Shown: positions 9,237 to 16,856 of the stretch, piece by piece
Layout: every line of letters starts with the position of its first letter
Numbering within the stretch: the first letter of the stretch is position 1
Assembly (NCBI GenBank): GCA_018241745.1
Contig: JAFEDG010000141.1
Span: forward strand, 1 to 64,000
Origin: Pseudomonadota bacterium
Lineage (GTDB): Bacteria > Pseudomonadota > Gammaproteobacteria > Burkholderiales > Casimicrobiaceae
Length of the DNA stretch: 64,000 bases
Direction: 5' to 3'
The notes under the pieces: model-generated
What the model was told of the DNA's origin: nothing
Database searches by the model: none
The model's input: the letters and a program-made list of their open reading frames with translations, nothing else
Made by a program: the position numbers and the translations under genes

Positions 9237-9983
9237 TCAGTTTCCGAGGTAGGCCGCGAGGACCTGGCGATTCGACTGCACGTCCGCGGGCGCGCCCCGC
9301 GCGAGCACCTTGCCCTCGACCATGCAGATCACGTGCGGGCACAGCCGCATGATGAAGTCCATGTTGTGCTCGATGACGACGAAGCTGCCGCCCTGCTCGC
9401 GGTTCAGCGTGACGAGCAGCTCGCGCAACTGGTCGACGAGGCTCGGATTCACGCCGGCGCACGGCTCGTCGAGCAGCACGAGCCGTGGCCGCGGCATGAA
9501 GGCCATCGCGATGTCGATCAGCTTCTGCTGGCCATACGAGAGGCGTCCGGCAGGCAGGCCCGCGACGTGCTGCAAGCGGAAGAGCTCGATCATCTGGTCT
9601 GCGGCCTGGCCCAGGCCCGCGTCGGGTCGCGCGAACAGCCGCGCGCCGAGCGAGCCCTGGAACTCCTGCGCGGCGACGATCAGGTTGTCGCGCACCGACA
9701 GCTGGCCGAACACCTGCAGCGTCTGGAACGTGCGGCCCACGCCGCGGCGCGACAGCTCCAGCGGGGACATGCCGGTCACGTCTTCGCCGCAGAACGCGAC
9801 GTGGCCGGACGTGGGCTCGATCTGCCCGAGGATGCTGTTGAACAGCGTCGTCTTGCCCGACCCGTTGGGCCCGATGACGCCGACGATATCGCCCGGCCCG
9901 ACCGCAAACGACACGCCGTCCACTGCGCGTATGGCGCCGTACGCCTTGCGCACGTCGTTCACCTCGAGGAAGGAGGCGCTCAT
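9237..9983 (-). CDS. livG: branched-chain-type ABC transporter ATP-binding protein LivG
   Basis: A 248-residue ABC ATPase. Walker A is GPNGSGKTTLF, the segment RRGVGRTFQTLQVF is the LivG-type Q-loop, the signature region is LSYGQQKLIDIAMA (SYGQ instead of SGGQ, usual for LivG), and Walker B is LVLLDEPCAGVNP. The C-terminus ends QSNRQVLAAYLGN, the normal LivG tail. ATG at 9983; a GGAG-like site lies in the livM-livG gap of 22 bases. It works with LivF, LivH and LivM. Confidence 0.93.
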   Translation of the reverse strand: MSASFLEVNDVRKAYGAIRAVDGVSFAVGPGDIVGVIGPNGSGKTTLFNSILGQIEPTSGHVAFCGEDVTGMSPLELSRRGVGRTFQTLQVFGQLSVRDNLIVAAQEFQGSLGARLFARPDAGLGQAADQMIELFRLQHVAGLPAGRLSYGQQKLIDIAMAFMPRPRLVLLDEPCAGVNPSLVDQLRELLVTLNREQGGSFVVIEHNMDFIMRLCPHVICMVEGKVLARGAPADVQSNRQVLAAYLGN

Positions 9984-10005
9984 CGCACGAGGCTCCGCAG
10001 CGTGC

Positions 10006-10968
10006 TCATTGCCCCACCCTGCCGCGCCGCCAGCGGTCGCCGAGCGACAGCAGGCCGCCAGGCAGCCACACCATCAGCAGCACGACGGCGACACCGAACG
10101 CCACGAGATACCACTTCTGCATGAACTGCAGCGCCGGCACCGTCGACGCGCGCAGCAACTCGGGCAGCAGGATGATGACGACGGTGCCCAGCAGCGGGCC
10201 GAAGAAGCGCCCCGCGCCACCGACGATCACGGCGAGGAGCATCATCAGCGACGTCGAGAAGTGGAACGGGCCCGGCTCGACGAACTGCACGAGCGACGCG
10301 TAGTAGACGCCGCCGATGCCCGCCGCGGCCGCGCCGATCGCGAATGCGAACAGCGTGTAGGCGGTGATGTTGACGCCGAGGCTCTCGGCACGGATCGGGT
10401 TGTCGCGCAGCGCGGCGAACGCGCGGCCCCACGGCGAGCGCAGCAGCAGCCACAGCAGCGTCATCAGCACGCCGAGCGAGGCGAACGTGAGCCAGAAGAA
10501 CCGGAACTCCGTGTCCAGCGGATAGCCGAACAACGTCGGCCGCGGGATGTTGGCAATGCCGAACGTGCCGCCCGTGAGCCATTCCTCGTTGCGCAGCGCG
10601 AGGAATACGAGCACGTTGAAGCCGAGCGTCGCGAACGCGAGGTAGTGGTGCTGGACGCGCAGCGCCGGGAACCCGATGACGAGGCCCACGACGAAGCAGA
10701 CGATCGCGGCGACCGGCAACACGCACCAGAACGGCCAGCCGGCCTTGGTCATCAGGATCGCGCCGATGTAGGCGCCGATGCCGAGGAACGCCGCCTGCCC
10801 CAGCGACATCTGGCCGGCGTAGCCGACCGTCAGGTTGAGCCCGTACGTCGCCATCAGGTAGACGCTGCACAACGACAGCAGGTAGATGTCGCTGCGCTTC
10901 AGGAAAAACGACGTGCACGCGACGACGAGCATGCCGACGAGCCATGGCCAGGTCGAGCGCACCGTCAT
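10006..10968 (-). CDS. livM: branched-chain-type ABC transporter permease LivM
   Basis: A 320-residue polytopic membrane protein of the LivM family, with TYGLNLTVGYAGQMSLGQAAFLGIGAYIGA as the family signature and a second conserved region SLGVNITAYTLFAFAIGAAAAGIGG. About eight to ten membrane segments can be picked out. Start is set at ATG 10968 (MTVRSTWPWLVG), with GGAG nine bases upstream; a GTG at 10995 four bases after livH is an alternative. It forms the transmembrane pore with LivH. Confidence 0.91.
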   Translation of the reverse strand: MTVRSTWPWLVGMLVVACTSFFLKRSDIYLLSLCSVYLMATYGLNLTVGYAGQMSLGQAAFLGIGAYIGAILMTKAGWPFWCVLPVAAIVCFVVGLVIGFPALRVQHHYLAFATLGFNVLVFLALRNEEWLTGGTFGIANIPRPTLFGYPLDTEFRFFWLTFASLGVLMTLLWLLLRSPWGRAFAALRDNPIRAESLGVNITAYTLFAFAIGAAAAGIGGVYYASLVQFVEPGPFHFSTSLMMLLAVIVGGAGRFFGPLLGTVVIILLPELLRASTVPALQFMQKWYLVAFGVAVVLLMVWLPGGLLSLGDRWRRGRVGQ

Positions 10969-10999
10969 GTCCCGCCGCTCCGCGCCAGGGGCCACGCGT

Positions 11000-11875
11000 T
11001 CATACCTTGCGCTCCTCGCTCCTGCCCAGCAGGCCTTCCGGCTTGAACAGGATCACGAACAGGAACAGCACCAGCGCAACGCCTTCCTTGTACTCGGGCG
11101 ACACGTAGAAGCCGACGAGATTCTCGAGCACGCCGATCAACACGCCGCCGAGCAATGCGCCGCGCGTCTGGTTGAAGCCGCCGATGATCGCGGCGAAGAA
11201 CGCCTTCTGGCCGATCGCGTCGCCCATGTCGAACTTGGCGAGGTAGGTCGGCGTGACGAGCAGCGCGGTGACGACGGCCAGTACCGCGTTGATCAGGAAC
11301 ACGTAGAGCACCATCCGCTTGACGTCGATGCCCAGCACGCGCGCGGCGTCGGCGTTCTGCGCCACCGCCTGCATCGCGCGCCCGGTCACCGTGCGGTTGA
11401 GGAAGGCCTGCAGCGCGACGACGATGCCGCCGGCGAGCACCAGCGTGCCGACGTCGGCGTACGAGAGCGTCACGCCCGCCAGCGCGAACTGGCCTTCCGG
11501 GAACGGGCTCGCGAACGGGAACGCAAGCGCGCTGTAGCCGGCGCGCACGGTCGACTTGGCCGCGATCGACAATCCCAGCGTCGCGATGACGAGCGGGATG
11601 ACGCCGTGGCGGATCAGCGGGTCGACGATCGCGACCTTGAAGCCCCAGCCGAGCACGAGCATCGCCACGGCGCAGGTCACGAGGAATGCAAGCCACAGTG
11701 GCATCCCGAACGACACGCAGATCAGCATGCCGAACGCCGGCAGCATCACGAACTCGCCTTGCGCGAAATTGATGACGCCGGCGGCCTGCCAGAGCAGCGT
11801 GAAGCCAAGCGCGGCGAGCGCGTAGATCGACCCCGTGGCGATGCCGGACACGATGAGCTGGACGAACTCGCTCAT
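11000..11875 (-). CDS. livH: branched-chain-type ABC transporter permease LivH
   Basis: A 291-residue permease with the LivH start MSEFVQLIVSGIATGSIYALAALGFTLLWQAAGVINFAQGEFVMLPAFG, the NFAQGEF segment being the family hallmark, and a later GRAMQAVAQNADAARVLGIDV. It is first in the leftward run livH-livM-livG-livF-oxidoreductase-pcaIJFHG. Start ATG 11875 matches family N-termini. About 150 bases upstream is a pair of PcaR-like sites. No periplasmic binding protein gene (livK type) lies in the operon or elsewhere in the window. Confidence 0.92.
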   Translation of the reverse strand: MSEFVQLIVSGIATGSIYALAALGFTLLWQAAGVINFAQGEFVMLPAFGMLICVSFGMPLWLAFLVTCAVAMLVLGWGFKVAIVDPLIRHGVIPLVIATLGLSIAAKSTVRAGYSALAFPFASPFPEGQFALAGVTLSYADVGTLVLAGGIVVALQAFLNRTVTGRAMQAVAQNADAARVLGIDVKRMVLYVFLINAVLAVVTALLVTPTYLAKFDMGDAIGQKAFFAAIIGGFNQTRGALLGGVLIGVLENLVGFYVSPEYKEGVALVLFLFVILFKPEGLLGRSEERKV

Positions 11876-12023
11876 GGCTTGCCGCGACTTCTGCGCCGGC
11901 CCTGCTCGCTCACCGTGACATCCTCCAGGTCGGCGATCCCGTCGCAGCGGCGCACCGTTCTGCGACGGCATCGGCCCGGGATCCCGGTCCAGCGAGATTA
12001 GGTCGCGACGCCACCCCGGTCAA

Positions 12024-12057
12024 GTGCGATAATCGAAAAATGGGGCGATAAACGAAC
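12024..12057. promoter_or_regulatory. candidate tandem PcaR operator upstream of livH
   Basis: Two related 15-mers: GTGCGATAATCGAAA at 12024-12038 and GGGCGATAAACGAAC at 12043-12057, starting 19 bases apart. The published Pseudomonas putida PcaR site, as I recall it, is GTTCGATAATCGCAC, whose reverse complement is GTGCGATTATCGAAC; the two sites here match that in 13 and 12 of 15 positions. The same motif with the same 19-base pitch occurs at 15188-15221 beside the pcaR-like gene. It lies about 150 bases before livH, a plausible activator position for the liv-pca operon. Confidence 0.65.
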
Positions 12058-12101
12058 AACGTCGGGCTGACTGGCGCGGTCCCCGCTGCGACTCCGGTCA
12101 C

Positions 12102-12989
12102 TCAGGCCGCAGAGGGCGAGGGCCGGAGACCGGAACCCAGCGGAATGCCGCGCCGCGGTACCTGCCCCTGCAGCCAGGCCACCGAGCGGCGTGCGCGCTC
12201 GACGACGGTGGCGAGCGGCAGTTGCACGTAGTCGTCGTTGAAGACTTCGAACGAGTAGTCGCCTGCGTAGCCGTTGTCGTCGAGGCGCTGCATCAGCGCC
12301 GCGATCTGCGCGCTGTGCACACCTTCGCCGGGGAACACGCGGAAATGCCGCGCCGTCTCGCGGCGCTCGTCCGGCGTGTCGGTGCGCTTCCACATGAAAT
12401 CCGCGAGTTGCACGAACAGGATGCGCGCGGGGTCGACTTCGTCCAGCACCTCGAGCGGCGTCGACGTCGCCAGCATGTGGTACGAGTCGATCGCAAGCCC
12501 CAGGTTGTGGCGGTCCGCGCGCTCGACCAGCGACCACGCCTGCGGCACCTCGTTGACGTAGCGGCCCCACGACAGCGCCTCGTACGCGACGTTGATGCCG
12601 AAGGGGACGGCCAGCATCGCGAGCTTCCGCAGGTCGGCGACCATGCGGTCCCGGTTGTCCTCCGCGTGCGCGGACGTGCTGGAGCAGATCAGCAGCACCC
12701 GCGAGCCCAGTGCGTGGCACATCTCGAGCATCGCCTTCGCGATGTCGACCTTGTAGTCGTGCAAGTGGCCGGACAGGCCCTCGAAGTCGCGCAGCACCTG
12801 GAACCCGGTGACGCGCAGGCCGCTCTCGCGCACGGCGGCGATCGCGACGTCCTCGCCGGCCGGATGCCCGACGATGTCGCGCGCCGACAGCATGATCTGC
12901 GAGAACCCGCCGGCGCGCACGGCGCGCAGCTTTGCTTCCAGCGGGCCCGCCAGCGTGATCGTGTCCATGCCGAAGCGACTGCCGTTCAT
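12102..12989 (-). CDS. probable 3-dehydroshikimate dehydratase, TIM-barrel part (QuiC N-domain type)
   Basis: A 295-residue sugar-phosphate isomerase/epimerase-fold protein. The segments MDTITLAGPLEAKLRAVRAGGF, FQVLRDFEGL, VLLICSSTSAHA, NVAYEALSWGRYVN, IDSYHMLATSTP, RILFVQLADFMW, HFRVFPGEG and YSFEVFNDDY line up well with the N-terminal domain of QuiC1-type 3-dehydroshikimate dehydratases, where the Glu, Asp-x-x-His, Gln and Glu residues bind the metal. The reaction would be dehydroshikimate to protocatechuate, feeding PcaHG. In Pseudomonas QuiC1 this domain is fused in front of an HPPD-like domain; here the HPPD-like protein is a separate gene just upstream with an ATGA overlap. Last gene of its operon; 112 bases of noncoding DNA separate it from the livH-side PcaR-like sites' outer edge and 226 from livH. 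Confidence 0.75.
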   Translation of the reverse strand: MNGSRFGMDTITLAGPLEAKLRAVRAGGFSQIMLSARDIVGHPAGEDVAIAAVRESGLRVTGFQVLRDFEGLSGHLHDYKVDIAKAMLEMCHALGSRVLLICSSTSAHAEDNRDRMVADLRKLAMLAVPFGINVAYEALSWGRYVNEVPQAWSLVERADRHNLGLAIDSYHMLATSTPLEVLDEVDPARILFVQLADFMWKRTDTPDERRETARHFRVFPGEGVHSAQIAALMQRLDDNGYAGDYSFEVFNDDYVQLPLATVVERARRSVAWLQGQVPRRGIPLGSGLRPSPSAA

Positions 12990-13876
12990 CGGGCGCCGCC
13001 CCCGCCCAGTGCTTCCTCGCGGCTGCGGACGAGCTCGAACGTGACGGAGCCCATGTAGATCTGCGTCAGCGCGCCCTTCTCGCTGGTCTGCACCGGCTCG
13101 CGGTCGACGAACACGACGCCGCGCTCGCGCAACGCGCGCGTGGCGGCGACGACGTCGGGCGCGCCGATGCCTACCCGCAGCAGCCGCTCCTCCCAGGCGA
13201 TGTCTTCCGAGCCTTCGGGCGGCTCGATCAGCTGCAGGTAGAACTTGCCGCACGGGCTCTTAAGCAGCATGCCCTTCGGCAGGATGCCGAAGTACTGGCC
13301 GCCCGGCAGCGGCGCAAAGCCGAACAGGTGGGTGTAGAAATCGACCCAGTCGCCGGTACGCTCCGCGTGCACGCTCTGCACGACGCCGAACCAGTGCATC
13401 CCGGCGAGCGCGGGCGGCCGCGGATCGACGCCGGGCAGCGGCAGGAAGTCGACGTCGTAGATCGAGAATTCGCGGTAGCGGTCTACGAAATACACCAGGC
13501 TGTCGCCGACGCCGTGGATGCCGGGAATGTTCAGTTCCATCACCGACGCGCGCGTCGGCATCGCCCACGCGCCCAGCTCCAGCGCGCGGCGGTACGCGAA
13601 CTCGGCGTCGCGCACGCGGAGCGCGATCGCCGAGATCGCCGGGTGCGCGGCAGGCGCGCTCATCCCGGGCAATGCCTCGGGATGCGCGTTGACGATGACG
13701 TTCATCGAGCCTTGCCGGTACAGCGTCACTTCGCGCGAGCGATGGCGTGCGACCTGCGCGAAGCCCAGCGTCTGCAGCACCGCGCCGAGCTGCTGCGGTT
13801 GCGACGTCGCGTACTCGATGAACTCGATGCCGTCCATGCCCAGCGGGTTGACGGGCTCGGGATAGTGTTCCTGCAC
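12986..13876 (-). CDS. 4-hydroxyphenylpyruvate dioxygenase-like protein (QuiC C-domain type)
   Basis: A 296-residue protein of the HPPD/vicinal-oxygen-chelate family, about 60 residues shorter than true HPPD. The start VQEHYPEPVNPLGMDGIEFIEYATSQPQ aligns with HPPD N-termini, supporting the GTG at 13876 over the ATG at 13837. ELNIPGIHGVGDSLVYFVDRY also matches. By eye-alignment, the first iron ligand may be H161 (GMHWFG) and the last E281 (TFELVRS), but the middle ligand, normally in QHIA, reads LLRVG with R234, so a standard iron site seems broken. It overlaps the TIM-barrel gene by four bases; together they reproduce the two halves of QuiC. A structural or regulatory role is as likely as catalysis. 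Confidence 0.75.
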   Translation of the reverse strand: MQEHYPEPVNPLGMDGIEFIEYATSQPQQLGAVLQTLGFAQVARHRSREVTLYRQGSMNVIVNAHPEALPGMSAPAAHPAISAIALRVRDAEFAYRRALELGAWAMPTRASVMELNIPGIHGVGDSLVYFVDRYREFSIYDVDFLPLPGVDPRPPALAGMHWFGVVQSVHAERTGDWVDFYTHLFGFAPLPGGQYFGILPKGMLLKSPCGKFYLQLIEPPEGSEDIAWEERLLRVGIGAPDVVAATRALRERGVVFVDREPVQTSEKGALTQIYMGSVTFELVRSREEALGGGGAR

Positions 13877-13969
13877 GGGGGGACTCGTCTGCGGATCCGG
13901 CGACAGTGTGGGTCGATGGTGCGGCGACGGCCGCGACGCGTCAAGCGCGCGGCAGGCGCAGCACCGCGT

Positions 13970-15151
13970 TCAGTCGGGCAGCGCGAGCGGCAGCCCGACG
14001 TAGTTTTCCGCGAGCGCCGTGGACGCGGCACGCGAGCCCGCGACGTATGCGAGCTCCGCAAGCTGCAGCCGCTGCTGGTAGGAGTCGGCGTCGGGGAAGC
14101 GATGCAGCATCGACGTCATCCACCACGAGAACCGCTGCGCGTTCCACACGCGTGCAAGCGCCGTGTCGGAATAACGGTCCAGCAGGTCGTCGCGCTTCTC
14201 CGTGTAATGCGCGATCAGCGCGTGCGCCAGCACCTGCACGTCCGCCACCGCGAGGTTGAGGCCCTTGGCACCGGTCGGCGGCACGATGTGCGCCGCGTCG
14301 CCGGCCAGGAACAGCCGCGCGTGGCGCATCGGCTCGCACACGAAGCTGCGCATGCCGACGACGTTCTTCTGCACGATCGGGCCTTCGATCGGCGCCCAGC
14401 CGTCCCGCGTCGCGAGCCGTGCGCGAAACTCGGCCCAGATCATCTCCACGGTCCAGTCCGCCGCGTTCGCGTGCGGGTCGCACTGGAAGTACATCCGCTG
14501 CAGCGTGGGCGAGCGCGTGCTGACGAGTGCGAAGCCGCGCTCGTGCAGCGTATAGATGAGTTCCGGCGACGAGGGCGGCGCCTCGGCCAGGATGCCGAAC
14601 CAGCCGAAGGGGTAGGTGCGGACGAACTCGCGGCGCGCCGTCGCGGGAATCGCCTGCCTGCACACGCCGTGGAAACCGTCGCAGCCGGCGATGTAGTCGC
14701 ACTGCAGCCGGTGCGCGGCGCCGCCGGCCTTGTAGCTCAACCACGGCTTGTCGCCATCGATGCCGTGCGGCGCGACGTCGCGCGCGTCGAACACGATCGC
14801 GCCCGCCTGCGCGAGCCGTTCCGCGACCAGGTCCTTCACCACCTCGTGCTGCGCATAGACGGTGATCGAACGGCCGGTCAGGCCCGTCAGGTCGATGCGA
14901 TGGCCGACGCCGTCGAAGCGCAACTCGATGCCGTGGTGCACGGCGCCTTCGCGATGCAGCCGCCCGGCGACGCCCAGCTCGTCGAACAGGTCGACGGTGC
15001 CCTGCTCGAGCACGCCCGCACGCACGGTGGCCTCGATGTCCTCTCGCGAGCGCGATTCGAGGATCACCGATGCGATGCCCGCGCGCTGCAACAGCAACGA
15101 CAGCGTGAGCCCGGCAGGCCCTGCCCCGACGATCGCGACCTGGGTGCGCAT
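13970..15151 (-). CDS. pobA: 4-hydroxybenzoate 3-monooxygenase
   Basis: A 393-residue FAD monooxygenase, the usual PobA length. The FAD fold begins TQVAIVGAGPAGLTLSLLLQRAGI; the family DG motif is in IAGCDGFHG; and FLAGDAAHIVPPTGAKGLNLAVADV binds flavin ribityl. ESRSREDIEATVRAGVLEQGTVDLF is a PobA-specific stretch. It hydroxylates 4-hydroxybenzoate to protocatechuate with NADPH and O2, supplying PcaHG. ATG 15151 gives the family N-terminus. It is divergent from the pcaR-like gene, with PcaR-like sites in between, and is followed by the QuiC-like pair after 93 bases. Confidence 0.95.
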   Translation of the reverse strand: MRTQVAIVGAGPAGLTLSLLLQRAGIASVILESRSREDIEATVRAGVLEQGTVDLFDELGVAGRLHREGAVHHGIELRFDGVGHRIDLTGLTGRSITVYAQHEVVKDLVAERLAQAGAIVFDARDVAPHGIDGDKPWLSYKAGGAAHRLQCDYIAGCDGFHGVCRQAIPATARREFVRTYPFGWFGILAEAPPSSPELIYTLHERGFALVSTRSPTLQRMYFQCDPHANAADWTVEMIWAEFRARLATRDGWAPIEGPIVQKNVVGMRSFVCEPMRHARLFLAGDAAHIVPPTGAKGLNLAVADVQVLAHALIAHYTEKRDDLLDRYSDTALARVWNAQRFSWWMTSMLHRFPDADSYQQRLQLAELAYVAGSRAASTALAENYVGLPLALPD

Positions 15152-15187
15152 GAGCCGCGATTGTGCCGCAGATGCCCCTGGCGATGA

Positions 15188-15221
15188 TTCCGATGATCGA
15201 CAAACTGTGCGATTATCGACC
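15188..15221. promoter_or_regulatory. candidate tandem PcaR operator between pobA and pcaR
   Basis: GTGCGATTATCGACC at 15207-15221 matches GTGCGATTATCGAAC (reverse complement of the reported Pseudomonas PcaR site) at 14 of 15 positions. A weaker copy, TTCCGATGATCGACA at 15188-15202, matches at 10 of 15 and starts 19 bases earlier, the same pitch as at 12024-12057. It sits between the divergent pobA start (15151) and the regulator start (15268), so it could serve both activation of pobA and autoregulation. Confidence 0.7.
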
Positions 15222-15267
15222 GCGTTCGCACCCCGCGCCGGCCGCGCATGCAGGCCGCGCTTCCCGC

Positions 15268-16110
15268 ATGCCGCGCACCGCCGCCTCGCCACCGCCGTCG
15301 CCCCAGCCCGCCGCGCCCTCGCGCACGATCGCGCAGGACATCCAGGCTTACGCAGGCGATCCGGATTTCATGGCCACGCTCGCGCGCGGGCTCGCGGTGA
15401 TCCGCGCGTTCTCGCAGCAGCGGCGCACGCTGACGATCGCGCAGCTGTCGCAGAAGACCGGCATTCCGCGCGCCGCCGTGCGCCGCTGCCTGTACACGCT
15501 CGGGGAGCTGGGCTACGTGGCGTCGACCGACGGCCGCGCGTTCGCGCTGCGCCCGCGCATCCTGGCGCTCGGCCACGCTTACCTGACGTCGAGCCCGCTG
15601 GCCGCCTCGGCGCAACCCATCCTGGACCAGGTCAGCGACACGACCCACGAGTCGTGCTCGATGGCCGTGCTCGACGGCGACGACATCCTCTACATCGCGC
15701 GCTCGCGCTCGTCGATGCGCATCATGTCGATCGACCTCAACGTCGGCAGCCGGCTGCCGGCTGCGAGCACGTCGATGGGTCGCGTGCTGCTGTCCGGCTT
15801 GCCGCCGCAGGAGCTGGCCGCCTACTTCGCGCGCGTGCGCCCGGTGCCGCACACGCCGCACACGATCGTCGCGCTCGATCGGTTGCGCAGCGTCGTCGAA
15901 GGGCTGCGTGCGCGCGACTATGCGATCGTCGACGAGGAGCTCGAGCTCGGCCTGCGTTCGCTCGCGGTGCCGGTGCGCGACGCCGCGGGTCATGTCGCGG
16001 CCGCGATCAACATCAGCGTCCACGCATCGCGCGTCACGGTCGCCGAGATGCAATCGCGGCTGAAGCCGGTGCTGCAGGCCGCAGCGCACGAGCTGGGCCT
16101 GCTGCTGTAG
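15268..16110 (+). CDS. pcaR: IclR-family regulator, PcaR type
   Basis: A 280-residue IclR-family protein. After a Pro/Ala-rich lead, DPDFMATLARGLAVIRAF and LTIAQLSQKTGIPRAAVRRCLYTLGELGYV (about residues 31-85) form the winged helix-turn-helix; the effector domain has SMAVLDGDDILYIARS, LPAASTSMGRVLLSG and EELELGLRSLAVPVRDAAGHVAAAINISVHASRV. These segments resemble P. putida PcaR closely. PcaR responds to 3-oxoadipate; a PobR role on 4-hydroxybenzoate is an alternative given the pobA neighbour. The start is uncertain: ATG 15268 matches PcaR length, while in-frame starts upstream (15172, 15184, 15193) would place the operator inside the gene. Confidence 0.85.
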   Translation: MPRTAASPPPSPQPAAPSRTIAQDIQAYAGDPDFMATLARGLAVIRAFSQQRRTLTIAQLSQKTGIPRAAVRRCLYTLGELGYVASTDGRAFALRPRILALGHAYLTSSPLAASAQPILDQVSDTTHESCSMAVLDGDDILYIARSRSSMRIMSIDLNVGSRLPAASTSMGRVLLSGLPPQELAAYFARVRPVPHTPHTIVALDRLRSVVEGLRARDYAIVDEELELGLRSLAVPVRDAAGHVAAAINISVHASRVTVAEMQSRLKPVLQAAAHELGLLL

Positions 16111-16192
16111 CGCGCACGCGCCGCCCGGGTTGGCACGCGTTCGCTCCAAGGCCGCGACGCGTGTCGTCGTGGACAGCGTCGCCGCCGGCGAT

Positions 16193-16207
16193 GTGCGATA
16201 TTCGCAG
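16193..16207. promoter_or_regulatory. short palindrome before the PagL-type gene, unassigned
   Basis: TGCGA-TAT-TCGCA (16194-16206) is a 5-base inverted repeat 26 bases before the PagL-like start codon. It has 11 of 15 matches to the PcaR-like motif used above when read from 16193. It could be an operator for the PagL gene or chance; the rest of 16111-16232 shows nothing recognisable. Confidence 0.25.
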
Positions 16208-16232
16208 CTTCGTATTCGCGGAACTCACGGTA

Positions 16233-16781
16233 ATGGGACGTTTCGGACGGGCCCTCGGGCTTGCCGTCGGCATCGTGTTGTCGTCCGCCGCGCACGCGGA
16301 CGATGCCGGTCCGTGGTTCACGGCCGACGGCGGATCCGGGCAAGGCGTCAATACGCTGGGTCTCGGCCTCGAGTGGGCCACCCCATGCGCGTGCACGTGG
16401 TTGCGCGAGCACGCCACGGAGCCGCGGATCGCCGCGCGCGTGAGCTTCTGGGACGCGCGGGATCACAGCACCGAGAACGACAACCTGTGGAACGTGTCGG
16501 TGCTGGGCGGCCTGCGCTGGAAATTCGCGGAGGCGAGCGCGCTGCAGCCGTTCGTGCAGCTGTCGCTCGGTGCCGGCGCCATTTCCAAGACCCGCATTGG
16601 TCCGCGCCACCTGTCGACCGCATTCCAGTTCCAGGAGCAGCTCGAGGCGGGCATCGCGCTCGACCCCGAGCGCCGCTACGAGCTGGCGGCATACGCGCGG
16701 CACAGCTCCAATGCGGGCATCGAGGAGCCGAACGACGGCCTGACCACGTTCGGGCTCGAGTTGCGCGTCGCCATTCGCTGA
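16233..16781 (+). CDS. lipid A 3-O-deacylase (PagL type), outer membrane
   Basis: A 182-residue protein with a signal peptide (MGRFGRALGLAVGIVLSSAAHA, cleavage after about residue 22) and alternating hydrophobic strands as in an eight-stranded barrel. The C-terminal ARHSSNAGIEEPNDGLTTFGLELR carries the PagL signature HxSN: H157, S159 and N160, with E176 as a candidate for the third member of the Ser-His-Glu triad. PagL removes the 3-linked acyl chain of lipid A, altering host recognition and membrane properties. Start ATG 16233; an ATG at 16193 would precede the signal peptide by 13 residues and is less likely. It lies 122 bases after pcaR and seems to be a single gene. Confidence 0.82.
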   Translation: MGRFGRALGLAVGIVLSSAAHADDAGPWFTADGGSGQGVNTLGLGLEWATPCACTWLREHATEPRIAARVSFWDARDHSTENDNLWNVSVLGGLRWKFAEASALQPFVQLSLGAGAISKTRIGPRHLSTAFQFQEQLEAGIALDPERRYELAAYARHSSNAGIEEPNDGLTTFGLELRVAIR

Positions 16782-16856
16782 CGCGTCCGCGCGATCGGCC
16801 GCCGCGCACGGCGGGCGGCCGCAACATCACGTTACACTTGCGGTCCCTTCGCTGAC

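Noticed and set aside
12986-13876. Frameshifted QuiC fusion gene
   Set aside because: The HPPD-like half comes first here, whereas it is second in QuiC1; both halves have complete ends and an ordinary ATGA junction.
16193-16207. Third PcaR site before the PagL gene
   Set aside because: Only 11 of 15 positions match, the second half-site at 19 bases is missing, and the gene has no link with the pathway. Kept only as a weak palindrome.
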